From contig CAIOIZ010000138.1 of assembly GCA_903858475.1 (NCBI GenBank), positions 1 through 64,000 on the forward strand: 64,000 nucleotides of DNA. The letters run 5' to 3'. A program made the position numbers and the translations under genes. Positions 36,309-45,878 of the stretch are shown here, piece after piece; within the stretch, counting starts at the first letter, position 1, and each line of letters starts with the position of its first letter. A model generated the notes under the pieces. It ran no database searches, had not been told where the DNA came from, and saw only the letters and a list, made by a program, of their open reading frames with translations. The stretch comes from an uncultured Bacteroidota bacterium. GTDB lineage: Bacteria > Bacteroidota > Bacteroidia > Chitinophagales > Chitinophagaceae.

Positions 36309-37262
36309 TTATTTTCTTTTTATTACTTTTTCGGCTGCCATTACAATATCCTCCGCATCCAATCCGTATTTTTTCAATAGTTCAGTAGGAGTGCCACTTT
36401 CACCAAAAGTGTCTTTTGTACCTACATATTCAATAGGGATGGGCAAGTGTTTGGCTGCTACCTGGGCAATACTATCACCCAAACCACCAATGATATTGTG
36501 TTCCTCAGCTGTAACAGCACATTTCGTTTTTTTAATAGAGGCAATAATGGCTGCTTCGTCCAAAGGTTTAATAGTATGAATATTGATAACTTCCACACTG
36601 ATACCTTTCTCTTCTAAAATTCTTCCTGCTTCAATCGCTTTCCATACCAAATGACCACAGGCAAAAATGCTCACATCGGTGCCTTCAGAAAATTGTTGTG
36701 CTTTGCCAATAACAAAATCTGTTTCCTTGGTAAAAATGGGCCAAACAGGTCGGCCAAATCTTAAGTAAACAGGACCTTCGTAATCTGCAATTGCTTCAGT
36801 AGCGGCCTTGGTTTGGTTATAATCAGCAGGCACTATTACAGTCATTCCTGGCAACATTTTCATTAGTCCTATGTCTTCCAATATTTGGTGAGTAGCGCCA
36901 TCTTCACCTAAAGTAAGGCCTGCATGACTAGCACAAATTTTTACATTTTTTCCGCTGTATGCAATGCTTTGCCGTATTTGATCATACACTCTTCCTGTAC
37001 TGAAATTGGCAAATGTAGTGGTATAAGGAATTTTGCCGCCAATGGTAAGTCCTGCTGCAACACCCATCATGTTCGCTTCAGCAATACCACATTGAATATA
37101 TCTTTCGGGAAAGGCCTTCATAAAACCGCCTAACTTTAAAGAGCCCGCCAAATCAGCAGTTAAAGCTACAATTTGGTCATTTTTTTTGGCTGCTGCTAAA
37201 ATGCCATCACCAAAACCACTTCGGGTGTCCTTGTTTCCGGTTACTTCTATATTCTTTAGCAT
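36309..37262 (-). CDS. Transketolase C-terminal subunit
   Basis: A 317-aa protein matching only the C-terminal half of transketolase: a pyrimidine-binding domain with the catalytic Glu62 in CGIAEANMMG, and a C-terminal domain ending near YGLDAEDI. It must pair with a separate N-terminal subunit that carries the diphosphate-binding domain; such split transketolases are common in Bacteroidota. The partner gene is not adjacent: galE lies upstream and a sigma factor downstream. A deoxyxylulose-like or other split enzyme is less likely but possible. Confidence 0.88.
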   Translation of the reverse strand: MLKNIEVTGNKDTRSGFGDGILAAAKKNDQIVALTADLAGSLKLGGFMKAFPERYIQCGIAEANMMGVAAGLTIGGKIPYTTTFANFSTGRVYDQIRQSIAYSGKNVKICASHAGLTLGEDGATHQILEDIGLMKMLPGMTVIVPADYNQTKAATEAIADYEGPVYLRFGRPVWPIFTKETDFVIGKAQQFSEGTDVSIFACGHLVWKAIEAGRILEEKGISVEVINIHTIKPLDEAAIIASIKKTKCAVTAEEHNIIGGLGDSIAQVAAKHLPIPIEYVGTKDTFGESGTPTELLKKYGLDAEDIVMAAEKVIKRK

Positions 37263-37402
37263 AAAATAATTTATACTGCAAAGTAAAAGAAAGATTTGAT
37301 TAAGGCATTGGCAAAGTTGCTCACAATAGCTGTGAATATTTATTCATCTCTCTGTATACAAAATCCAGTAAGAAGTAAAGCAGGCTATCGGTACGAAAAA
37401 AT

Positions 37403-38458
37403 CTAATTCAAATCTGGGTTTTGTGCCTCAAAGATTTGTTCCTCTGCCTTTATTTTTAATTCCCATTTCCAGGCAGTTTCCATCATCTGTAATAAACTGT
37501 ATTGGGGCTTCCACAATAATTGCGATTTTGCTTTTTCATTGTTGGCATAAATGGCTACAACATCTCCCGCACGGCGAGGTCCAATTTCATAATTTAAAGC
37601 AATGCCACTAACCTGTTCAAATGCTTTAATGGCTTCCAGTACTGTGCAACCATCTCCTGTGCCCAAATTAAAAACGGTACATGCTTGTTCGGTTTTGTTG
37701 TCAACTAAAAAATTCAATGCAAGCGTATGTGCATGTGCGATATCAACTACGTGAATATAATCTCTAAGACAACTTCCATCTCTTGTATCATAATCCGTAC
37801 CATATACTTGCATGGTGGGTAATTTGCCGATAGCTGTTTGTGTAATAGCGGGAACCAAATTAGCCGGCCTTCCTAAAGGCAATTCACCAATTAAAATGGA
37901 AGGATGTGCACCAACAGGATTAAAGTAACGGAGCAGAATAGCTTTACTGCTTAGTTCCTTAAAGGCATCTTGAATAATTTGCTCTCCCATTTGTTTAGTG
38001 GCACCATAGGGAGATGCTGCAGGTTTTTGTGGGGTTTCCTCAGTAACAGGTATTTTATCAGGGTTGCCATATACGGTGCAAGAAGAGGAAAATACAAAAT
38101 GCGGAATTTTAAATGCAGCAACGCATTTTAAAATATTGAACAGGGAGTTGAGATTGTTATCATAATACATCAAGGGTTTTTCAACCGATTCTCCCACCGA
38201 TTTATAGGCAGCAAAATGAATGATACCAATGATGTCGGGGTTTTCCTGAAAAATAGCATAGGTATCATCCAATACACATAAATCAATTTTATAGTTTTTT
38301 ATTTTCTTACCAGTAATTTTTTCAACCCCCAGTAATATATTTTCATTGCTACGCGAATTGTTGTCGGCACAGATTACTTCATAACCATTCTCCACCAAGT
38401 CTACAATGGTGTGTGATCCAATGTATCCGCATCCTCCAGTTACTAGTATCTTTTTCAT
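37403..38458 (-). CDS. galE: UDP-glucose 4-epimerase
   Basis: Interconverts UDP-glucose and UDP-galactose with bound NAD. The 351-aa protein has GGCGYIGSH (Rossmann GxxGxxG), the catalytic YGATK motif (Tyr and Lys) after FSSSCTVYG, and a typical C-terminal substrate domain. The ATG at 38458 is preferred to a TTG at 38482, because the fold begins immediately after it. Length is standard. Confidence 0.95.
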   Translation of the reverse strand: MKKILVTGGCGYIGSHTIVDLVENGYEVICADNNSRSNENILLGVEKITGKKIKNYKIDLCVLDDTYAIFQENPDIIGIIHFAAYKSVGESVEKPLMYYDNNLNSLFNILKCVAAFKIPHFVFSSSCTVYGNPDKIPVTEETPQKPAASPYGATKQMGEQIIQDAFKELSSKAILLRYFNPVGAHPSILIGELPLGRPANLVPAITQTAIGKLPTMQVYGTDYDTRDGSCLRDYIHVVDIAHAHTLALNFLVDNKTEQACTVFNLGTGDGCTVLEAIKAFEQVSGIALNYEIGPRRAGDVVAIYANNEKAKSQLLWKPQYSLLQMMETAWKWELKIKAEEQIFEAQNPDLN

Positions 38459-38546
38459 AAACTTTTTTTTAATCCAACTCAAGTATCCTATCCAACTTAA
38501 AAAGCCAGTAGGAATGAATTGGTTGAATATTTCTACTGCAAAGAAA

Positions 38547-38576
38547 ACAAAAAATCACCCATTTTCAGGGTGATTT
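38547..38576 (-). terminator. Terminator after the PiT gene
   Basis: Inverted repeat AAATCACCC/GGGTGATTT with a 7-nt loop, followed on the minus strand by Ts. It lies between the phosphate transporter gene and galE. Confidence 0.85.
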
Positions 38577-38599
38577 CGCAGATTAAACTTGGAATCAAG

Positions 38600-40312
38600 T
38601 TATTTGGAAAATAAAGTTGTAATATAATAGACAAGTGCGGCTAATAGTCCACTTACAGGAATGGTTAAAATCCAAGCCCATAAAAGGTTAATAGTTACTC
38701 CCCATCTTACTGCACTAAGTCTTTTGGTGGCGCCTACTCCAATAATACTACCAGTGATGGTATGTGTTGTAGATACAGGAATACCCATTTGACCGGTAAA
38801 GAAAAGAGTAAAAGCGCCGGCTGTTTCTGCTGCTACACCTTCTAGTGGAGTAACTTTGGTAATCTTGGTGCCCATGGTTTTTACAATTTTCCATCCACCA
38901 CTCATTGTTCCCAAGCCAATTGCCAGATAACAGGAAATTGGCACCCAGTTAGGCAGGTCAGAGAAATTTTGAATATTACCACTGGCAATTAAAGCCGCTC
39001 CAATAATACCCATTACTTTTTGAGCGTCATTTCCACCATGGCCAATACTAAATGCAGCAGAACTAAATAACTGTAATTTTTTAAACATGTTCGCTACTTT
39101 ATAGGCCGTGGGGGTTCTGATTTTTTCTACATAGAGATATACTAAACAGAATAATAAGGCGGTGAAAACAATTCCCCATACAATGGTACTATTATCGGCT
39201 TTTTCAATGTCTTTCTCAAATGCTTTTTCTATGCTGAAATCGGTAATCTTTTTTAAAACCTTGGCTTTATTTTCAGGGGCAACTGGATATATATTATTAA
39301 TTAACACCAAGAGGCTATCCGCATTGATTTCTTTTTTGCAAAATAATTTTATTGGCTCTTTGTATTTTTCTGTGATATCCTTTGCTTTGGAGTAAATTGT
39401 TTTGACAGAATCATTTTCTACAGAACCAGCTTCCAGTATTAAAAATCCATTCGAATTGCGTACATCGTCTTTTAAACGGCTGGCTTCAATATCTTTCAAC
39501 CATCCTTGTGCATAGGTTTGTTTGGCAATAGCAGTTGCACCCAAGTTATCATAGTCATCAATCAATGGCTTTATCTTTTCATAATTGGGCAATGCTTTTG
39601 TTAATTTTTCATTGGCAATAGCAGCTGCTTTTTGAAGCGTAGTGTCATTGGGAGCAACGGCTAATTTTTCTTTAGTGTCGTTTACCTCTTTTTTGTATTT
39701 GTCAATTTTTAAAAACTTTTGAAGATTCTCTGTCATCTTATTGCTTTCAAAGCGATCAAATACAAAAAAAGTAAGGACGGTGGCAGCTGCAATAATGGCC
39801 ATCCTCGCCCATACATTTCGCATGATGGTTACTATACTGATGAATATCGAAATGCCCATTCCTATAATAGGGGCTAAAAATATAAATAGTACTGTGCTAA
39901 GAATGATATCCGATTCTACTACTTTTCCCCACGAAATATTTACACCCTTTGTCATCATTGCGTGGGCGATGGCGGCACCTGCAAATCCTCCGATTAAAGT
40001 ATGGGAGGAGGAGGAAGGAATTCCATACCACCAGGTAAGCAGGTTCCAAAAAATAGCAGCTATCAAACCCGATAATATTACGGGCAAGGTGATAAATTCC
40101 TTGTTGACAGTTTTGCTTATGGTATTGGCAACTGCATGATCTTTGAAAATGAAAAAAGCCACACAGTTGAAGAAAGCTGCCCATACTACCGCCTGAAAGG
40201 GAGTTAGTACTTTTGTTGAAACCACCGTGGCAATAGAGTTGGCGGCATCATGAAAGCCATTGATATAATCGAATATTAGTGCTAGCGCAATAATGATAAT
40301 TACTAAAGTCAT
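38600..40312 (-). CDS. Inorganic phosphate transporter, PiT family
   Basis: A 570-aa inner-membrane transporter that takes up inorganic phosphate with protons or sodium. The two family signatures are GFHDAANSIATVV at the N-terminus and GHGGNDAQKVMG in the second half. Between the two membrane halves lies a long hydrophilic segment, about residues 200-365, rich in Lys, Asp and Glu, which is larger than in E. coli PitA. It follows the DUF47 gene on the same strand by about 60 bp, a common pair. Confidence 0.95.
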   Translation of the reverse strand: MTLVIIIIALALIFDYINGFHDAANSIATVVSTKVLTPFQAVVWAAFFNCVAFFIFKDHAVANTISKTVNKEFITLPVILSGLIAAIFWNLLTWWYGIPSSSSHTLIGGFAGAAIAHAMMTKGVNISWGKVVESDIILSTVLFIFLAPIIGMGISIFISIVTIMRNVWARMAIIAAATVLTFFVFDRFESNKMTENLQKFLKIDKYKKEVNDTKEKLAVAPNDTTLQKAAAIANEKLTKALPNYEKIKPLIDDYDNLGATAIAKQTYAQGWLKDIEASRLKDDVRNSNGFLILEAGSVENDSVKTIYSKAKDITEKYKEPIKLFCKKEINADSLLVLINNIYPVAPENKAKVLKKITDFSIEKAFEKDIEKADNSTIVWGIVFTALLFCLVYLYVEKIRTPTAYKVANMFKKLQLFSSAAFSIGHGGNDAQKVMGIIGAALIASGNIQNFSDLPNWVPISCYLAIGLGTMSGGWKIVKTMGTKITKVTPLEGVAAETAGAFTLFFTGQMGIPVSTTHTITGSIIGVGATKRLSAVRWGVTINLLWAWILTIPVSGLLAALVYYITTLFSK

Positions 40313-40372
40313 GTCTTTTTGGTTGTTGGTTCATGCCGAATGATGCAGGGCTTCATTCAACAGGGTAAGCGA

Positions 40373-41023
40373 TTAAGCATATTTCACTATGATGCTTTCA
40401 ATTACATTGGCAGCATCTTCACACTTGTCAGTAACGATCTCCATTACCTGATAAATTTCTCTCTTCTTAATAACTTCTTTCGCATCTGGCTCTTCAGCAA
40501 ACAAGCGCTCGATACTCATATCAAAAATATCATCAGCCTGGTTTTCGATACTATTGATAGCTACCAATGCATCGGTGATCTGACGCATATTTTTCATATT
40601 GCGCAATTCTACTACAGCCTTGTGAACTGCTACACAACCCTGCGCAATTACATCTGCCATTTTCTGAATGCCTATATCATTGGGATTAACTCGGTAGAAA
40701 TTTATTTTTTTAGCAGAAGCCTGAATATAATCTGCAATATCATCTAGTGCTGTAGCTAAATAGTGAATGTCTTCTCTGTCGAATGGAGTAATAAAATTTT
40801 TACCCAGTTCAGTAAATATCTGGTGGGTATAATCATCATTTACATGTTCCATATCTTCTACTTCTTTGATGAGTTTTGCTCTTTCATCAAAATCGGGTTC
40901 ATTTACTACTTCTTTAAGTTTTTCACCCATTTTTACCAATACATCGGCAACATTTTCAAATAATTGGAAAAATACCCTGTCTTTGGGTAAAAAGATTTTT
41001 AAAATTGAGTTGAGGCCTGCCAT
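40373..41023 (-). CDS. DUF47/PhoU-like phosphate transport regulator
   Basis: A 216-aa all-helical protein of the DUF47 family, related to PhoU. It has the conserved region VEDMEHVNDDYTHQIFTELGKNFITPFDREDI, where Asp and Glu residues bind metals in PhoU-like folds. It sits directly upstream of the PiT gene and is presumably its regulator or partner. The ATG at 41023 is preferred to a TTG at 41041. A -7-like TACTTTTG (41046-41039, minus strand) lies just upstream. Confidence 0.92.
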   Translation of the reverse strand: MAGLNSILKIFLPKDRVFFQLFENVADVLVKMGEKLKEVVNEPDFDERAKLIKEVEDMEHVNDDYTHQIFTELGKNFITPFDREDIHYLATALDDIADYIQASAKKINFYRVNPNDIGIQKMADVIAQGCVAVHKAVVELRNMKNMRQITDALVAINSIENQADDIFDMSIERLFAEEPDAKEVIKKREIYQVMEIVTDKCEDAANVIESIIVKYA

Positions 41024-41038
41024 AATATACTTTTTTTG

Positions 41039-41046
41039 CAAAAGTA
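41039..41046 (-). promoter_or_regulatory. Candidate -7 element of the DUF47-PiT operon
   Basis: On the minus strand TACTTTTG matches TAnnTTTG exactly and lies 15 bp before the DUF47 ATG. No clear -33 element is present upstream, as at the susC promoter. Confidence 0.4.
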
Positions 41047-41081
41047 GATTATACTAGTTTGACTGCTTTAAATTTGCGAAT

Positions 41082-41114
41082 GGTAATGATTTCTTAACAT
41101 AAGAGTAGTCATTT
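41082..41114 (+). promoter_or_regulatory. Weak PhoB-box-like repeats between PiT/DUF47 and porin genes
   Basis: Three 11-bp units start at 41082 (GGTAATG), 41093 (CTTAACA) and 41104 (AGTAGTC). The first two fit the core (C/G)(G/T)TAA(C/T) found in the stronger arrays at 42531, 58540 and 63471. The units face the porin gene; no TTTG follows at 8-9 nt. Confidence 0.35.
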
Positions 41115-41143
41115 TTTTTATTATTATTCTTCAATTTCTTTAT

Positions 41144-42445
41144 ATGTACAAGAAATACTTGATTGTACTCTTTATGATTACAATGTTTTCTACAGTCAAA
41201 GCTCAATTTTTGATGGATTTGGTGGATACATCTACTGATATTGGTAAAGGGATGCTTGCTATTTATAAAAAATTTGACAATATCAAAATTGGTGGATACA
41301 TCCAGCCTCAGTTTCAGGCTATTCAATTAAAAGGGGGTAAAAGTTTTAATGGCGGAGATTTTGCAATTAATCAAAATAATCGATTTATGCTTCGCAGAGG
41401 CAGGATTCGCTTTGATTATATACATTTTGCGGAAATAAAGGGCCCCTCTGTTCAATTTGTATTTCAATTCGATGGTACAGAGCGGGGTGTTTTTATTAGG
41501 GACTTTTGGGGGAGGATATTAGAAAATAAATACAAAGTATTTGCCTTAACTGCAGGAATGTTTGCCCGCCCTTTCAGCTATGAATTAAATTTATCGAGTA
41601 GCGATAGAGAGAGCCCAGAAAGGGGACGAATGAGTCAAATATTAATGAAAACAGAAAGGGATATGGGTGCCATGATTAGCTTTGAACCTCGCTTCAAATC
41701 ACATCCACTACGTTACCTTAAAATGGATGCTGGTTTATTCAATGGACAAGGACTGGCCGCTACTGCCGATTTTGATAGCCACAAAGATTTTATCAGTCGT
41801 ATCGCCCTGAAACCTTATCCAATTGGAAAGAAGATTCAATTGAGTATGGGAGCTTCCTATCTTAATGGAGGAATGCTTCAAAATACCAAGTATGTATATA
41901 CCAACACTACCAATAGTGCAGGAAAAACCTTTGTTGTAGATTCTTCCAGTGCCAACCTCGGCAAAATAGCTCCTCGAAAATATTATGGAATAGATGCTCA
42001 ATTGAAATTTAAAACAAAAGCAGGATTCACTGAACTAAGGGCAGAGTTAATGTCGGGTAAACAAACGGCAACAGCCGGATCCTCTGAAACACCAGGAGCT
42101 TTATTAACTGGCCAAGAAGGCTACTACGTTAGAAAATTCAATGGCGCCTATTTTTACTTGTTGCACAATATCTTTTCCCGTCATCATCAATTGGGAATAA
42201 AATATGACTGGTACGATCCAAATACCAATGTAAAAGGTTTAGATATTGGGAAGTCAGGCACATCAATAAATGCCACTAATATCAAATATAATACCCTAGG
42301 CTTTGGTTATATAAATTATATAAACGATAACCTGAAATTGGTTTTGTGGTACGAAAAAATTACCAATGAAAAAACGCAAATAGCTGGATTTACGCAAGAT
42401 GTAAAGGATGATGTATTTACTTGTCGCCTTCAATTCAGGTTTTAA
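41144..42445 (+). CDS. Phosphate-selective-type porin (OprO/OprP family)
   Basis: A 433-aa outer-membrane barrel. A signal peptide ends near KAQ (residue 21). The barrel contains the family's GGYIQPQFQAIQ first strand, FMLRRGRIRFDYI and a C-terminal strand ending in Phe (TCRLQFRF). Family members in Pseudomonas admit phosphate or polyphosphate. It is divergent from the PiT/DUF47 operon, consistent with phosphate supply to the same cell. Substrate selectivity is inferred from family and neighbours. Confidence 0.85.
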   Translation: MYKKYLIVLFMITMFSTVKAQFLMDLVDTSTDIGKGMLAIYKKFDNIKIGGYIQPQFQAIQLKGGKSFNGGDFAINQNNRFMLRRGRIRFDYIHFAEIKGPSVQFVFQFDGTERGVFIRDFWGRILENKYKVFALTAGMFARPFSYELNLSSSDRESPERGRMSQILMKTERDMGAMISFEPRFKSHPLRYLKMDAGLFNGQGLAATADFDSHKDFISRIALKPYPIGKKIQLSMGASYLNGGMLQNTKYVYTNTTNSAGKTFVVDSSSANLGKIAPRKYYGIDAQLKFKTKAGFTELRAELMSGKQTATAGSSETPGALLTGQEGYYVRKFNGAYFYLLHNIFSRHHQLGIKYDWYDPNTNVKGLDIGKSGTSINATNIKYNTLGFGYINYINDNLKLVLWYEKITNEKTQIAGFTQDVKDDVFTCRLQFRF

Positions 42446-42530
42446 GCAAACTTTCTAAATTCGCTTTAGTTTATAAAAATTTCTTGATTCTTTTATTAAT
42501 GAATTGTTATGAATCATCATTGATTCATTT

Positions 42531-42598
42531 CTTAACTTTTTCTTTGCCTTTACTTAACATAGTGGAAATTATTCCTTAATACTGCGCTTCTACTTTTG
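42531..42598 (+). promoter_or_regulatory. PhoB-box-like array and promoter of the phosphonate operon
   Basis: 11-bp phased units start at 42531 (CTTAACT), 42542 (CTTTGCC, weak), 42553 (CTTAACA), 42564 (GGAAATT, poor) and 42575 (CTTAATA). The last unit ends 9 nt before TTTG at 42595, and TACTTTTG at 42591-42598 fits the -7 consensus. CTTCT at 42587 also occurs at the two similar promoters. No -33 element is seen, as expected for an activator-dependent promoter. The susC ATG is 25 bp on. Confidence 0.55.
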
Positions 42599-42623
42599 TT
42601 GCTCAAAATTAAAAAAAGCATTT

Positions 42624-45600
42624 ATGAAGCAATTAAAGTACAAAACCATTCGGGATTTTGTTTTAACTTTTTTCATATTGATTTTTCCAGTTGCATTATT
42701 TGCACAATCCAATTTGCAAGTAAAGGGTAAGGTTTCAGATGCAATTACGAATAAATCGTTGGAAGGGGTAAGTATTAATATTAAAAAATCGCAGACAGGC
42801 ACAGTTACTAATTCTACCGGAGAGTTTAAAATTAGTCTTCCAAAAGGGGAAAAGATTATTGTGAGTTTGAGTGGATACCAAGAAGTACGACTTACAGTTA
42901 CTGAAGAGAATGTAGATATTAAATTATCGCCCCTTGCAAAACAAATGGAAGATGTGGTCGTAACGGCGTTGGGTGTACGAAAAGAAAAGAAAATAATTGG
43001 ATATTCCTCACAGGATATCAAGGGGTCTGATCTTGTTAAGGCCCGTGAACCAAACGCAATTAATTCATTGGTGGGCAAAGTAGCTGGATTAACAGTAGGC
43101 TCCTCGGCAGAATTATTGGGGAACCCTCAGGTTTTATTGCGTGGTGGTAATATTAATTTATATGTAATTGACGGAGTACCTATCAATTCCGATACCTGGA
43201 ATCTAAGTCCCGATGATATTGAAACTTACACAGTGTTGAAAGGGCCTGTGGCATCTGCACTATATGGATACCGTGGTCAGAACGGGGCTATTATCATTAC
43301 AACAAAGAAAGGAACCAAGGATAAGCGTGGTTTCTCCGTGGAGTTCAATAGTAGCAATATGATTAGCAAAGGATTTATTGCACTTCCAAAAACCCAGGAT
43401 CTCTACGGGCCTGGTGATCATGGTCAATATAAATTTGTAGATGGAAAGGGTGCTGGCGTAAATGATAATGACTATGATATCTGGGGGCCACGATTTGATG
43501 GACAGTTAATAGAGCAATATGATAGTCCAGTTGATCCAATAACCGGCATTCGTTCAAAAACGCCATGGACAGCTCGTGGTAAGGACAATTTGAAGCGGTT
43601 TATTCAAGCTGGTATTTTGTCTACCAATAATATTGCTGTTTCCTCCAGTGGCGAAAAATATGATTTGAGATTTTCGGTAGGACAAACCTATCAGCGCGGA
43701 TTAGTACCCAATACTAAATTAAATACCACCAATTTCAATTTGGCCTCCACTTTGAAATTCAGTAAAAAATTATCATTGGATGCTAATATTAATTTTAATA
43801 AACAGTATACAGATAATATTCCTGATGTCAATTACGGACCAAACAGTGTTATTTATAATATAACTATTTGGGGTGGTGCAGATTGGAGTATGGATGATAT
43901 GCATAATTATTGGCAGCCTGGTAAGGAAGGTATTCAAAGTAATTATGCCGAATATCAACGCTATCATAACCCTTATTTTATGAGTTATGAATGGTTAAGA
44001 GGGCATCATAAAAATGATATTTATGGGTATGCTAGCTTAAACTACAAGTTTAATAATAATATAGAAATAATTGGCAGAAGTTCTATTACTACTTATGATA
44101 TGATTCGCACAGAAAAAATGCCATTCTCTGCTCATCCCTATGGAAGAGAAGGTGGATTGGGTGATTATCGGGAAGATAAAAGGTCTTTGTTTGAAAACAA
44201 TACAGAGCTGATGGTAAAATTCAAATCACCAAAAATTGCGAATTTCCTTGGTATTAATGGTTTTGCAGGTGCCAATATGCGCAACTTTAGTTATGCTTCT
44301 AGTTTTGTTACAACTGATTATTTAAATGTTCCCAACGTTTACTCATTTGCAAACAGTTTAAATCCTGTAAAAGCATACAGTTTTAATTCAGACATGCGAG
44401 TGCCGAGTGCTTTTTATTCATTGGATTTTTCTTTGGGAAAATATGCCAATATTAATACTACAGGACGAGTAGATAAATTATCTGCATTGATGACTGCTAA
44501 TAATACTTTTTTCTACCCATCTGTTAATCTGAGTACAGTAGTTTCAGACTATGTAAAATTACCATCCTTAGTTTCCTTCTTGAAATTCCGTGGGTCTTTT
44601 GCTCAGGTACGTGGGGGTGGTGCATTTGTTTCAAATTCAATTGGAGCAACACCTGGTAATAGTTATCCATTGGGTTATGGCACGGAGTATACATCGAGCT
44701 ATGGTGGGCCTAGTTATACGTTTAACAATGTATACAGCACTGGTATAGGGTACAATAATTCAACTGAAGCAAGGTTTACAAGTAATTTGGTAGATGAAAA
44801 CATAAAACCTGATAATAGAACCAGTACAGAAATTGGCATGGATATGAAATTCCTGAAAAATAGATTTGGACTGGATATAGCCTACTTTAATTATACAGAT
44901 GGCCCTCAGATTTTTAACAAACAAATTTCGGCTGCAAGTGGTTATTCTAATTATACCATTAATGCTACAAAAACTAAAAAATCAGGCCTTGAAATATCAC
45001 TTTCAGGCAACCCGGTAAAACTAAATAATGGATTTAGTTGGGATGTTCTACTAAACTGGTCAACCTTTAAAGAAAAGTATTCAGAATTGCCTCCAGGTGT
45101 TGCAACAATTGGCACTTTTTATAAAGTTGGTAGTAGGGTGGATGAAGTTTATATTAGAAAATTTGCACGAACTCCAGATGGACAAATTATTAACGATGGA
45201 GGTGGACGTCCAATAGTATTACCAGTTGCACAGTTTGCAGGATATGCTAATCCAAAATGGGTTTGGGGCTTTAATAACAAATTCAACTATAAAAACATTT
45301 CACTCAGTTTTCAATTTGATGGCCGTGTAGGTGGTGTAATGGAAGATTATGTTCGTAAGAAGACCTTTCAAGGTGGACGTCATATTGAAACAGTTGAAGG
45401 AGCGTTTGGTACTTCTAGGTATGATGATACCAAAGGTGTTAAATCCTATTTAGGTGAAGGTGTTCAGGTTTCAAATGGTACTCCTATCAGTTATGATCCG
45501 GTTTCAGGTGTAATTACCAATTACAATAATTTACAGTTCACTCAAAATGCAACTAAAACCTATGTGCAAGATTATATCAGCAGGGTGCATGGAATACCTG

Positions 45601-45857
45601 AACCTAATATGATGAGTAAAAGTTATTTAAAATTGAGAGAAATTGTCTTGACATATAATTTATCTGACAAAATTTTGAGCAAAACATTTATCAAAAGCGC
45701 CAATATCTCCTTTGTGGCAAGAAATGTTTTATACTTTATGAAGGATAAAAAATTCAAAGATGTTGATATCGATCAGTTTGCGGGAAGTCAATCAAGTACC
45801 AACTTACAAACACCTACCACCAGAAACTATGGAATTAATTTAAACATCGTTTTTTAG
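42624..45857 (+). CDS. SusC/RagA-type TonB-dependent receptor
   Basis: A 1077-aa outer-membrane receptor, first gene of the phosphonate operon. Signal peptide to about residue 28, a carboxypeptidase-D-like beta domain (LQVKGKVSDAITNKSLEGVS, about 32-105), the plug domain with EDVVVTALGVRKEKK before it, then a 22-stranded barrel ending in Phe. It forms a complex with the SusD-like lipoprotein encoded 21 bp downstream. SusC/D pairs import bulky ligands such as oligosaccharides or peptides; the downstream genes suggest a phosphonate-bearing ligand here, which is inference. Confidence 0.95.
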   Translation: MKQLKYKTIRDFVLTFFILIFPVALFAQSNLQVKGKVSDAITNKSLEGVSINIKKSQTGTVTNSTGEFKISLPKGEKIIVSLSGYQEVRLTVTEENVDIKLSPLAKQMEDVVVTALGVRKEKKIIGYSSQDIKGSDLVKAREPNAINSLVGKVAGLTVGSSAELLGNPQVLLRGGNINLYVIDGVPINSDTWNLSPDDIETYTVLKGPVASALYGYRGQNGAIIITTKKGTKDKRGFSVEFNSSNMISKGFIALPKTQDLYGPGDHGQYKFVDGKGAGVNDNDYDIWGPRFDGQLIEQYDSPVDPITGIRSKTPWTARGKDNLKRFIQAGILSTNNIAVSSSGEKYDLRFSVGQTYQRGLVPNTKLNTTNFNLASTLKFSKKLSLDANINFNKQYTDNIPDVNYGPNSVIYNITIWGGADWSMDDMHNYWQPGKEGIQSNYAEYQRYHNPYFMSYEWLRGHHKNDIYGYASLNYKFNNNIEIIGRSSITTYDMIRTEKMPFSAHPYGREGGLGDYREDKRSLFENNTELMVKFKSPKIANFLGINGFAGANMRNFSYASSFVTTDYLNVPNVYSFANSLNPVKAYSFNSDMRVPSAFYSLDFSLGKYANINTTGRVDKLSALMTANNTFFYPSVNLSTVVSDYVKLPSLVSFLKFRGSFAQVRGGGAFVSNSIGATPGNSYPLGYGTEYTSSYGGPSYTFNNVYSTGIGYNNSTEARFTSNLVDENIKPDNRTSTEIGMDMKFLKNRFGLDIAYFNYTDGPQIFNKQISAASGYSNYTINATKTKKSGLEISLSGNPVKLNNGFSWDVLLNWSTFKEKYSELPPGVATIGTFYKVGSRVDEVYIRKFARTPDGQIINDGGGRPIVLPVAQFAGYANPKWVWGFNNKFNYKNISLSFQFDGRVGGVMEDYVRKKTFQGGRHIETVEGAFGTSRYDDTKGVKSYLGEGVQVSNGTPISYDPVSGVITNYNNLQFTQNATKTYVQDYISRVHGIPEPNMMSKSYLKLREIVLTYNLSDKILSKTFIKSANISFVARNVLYFMKDKKFKDVDIDQFAGSQSSTNLQTPTTRNYGINLNIVF

Positions 45858-45878
45858 TCAACTTATAAATATAAACTA

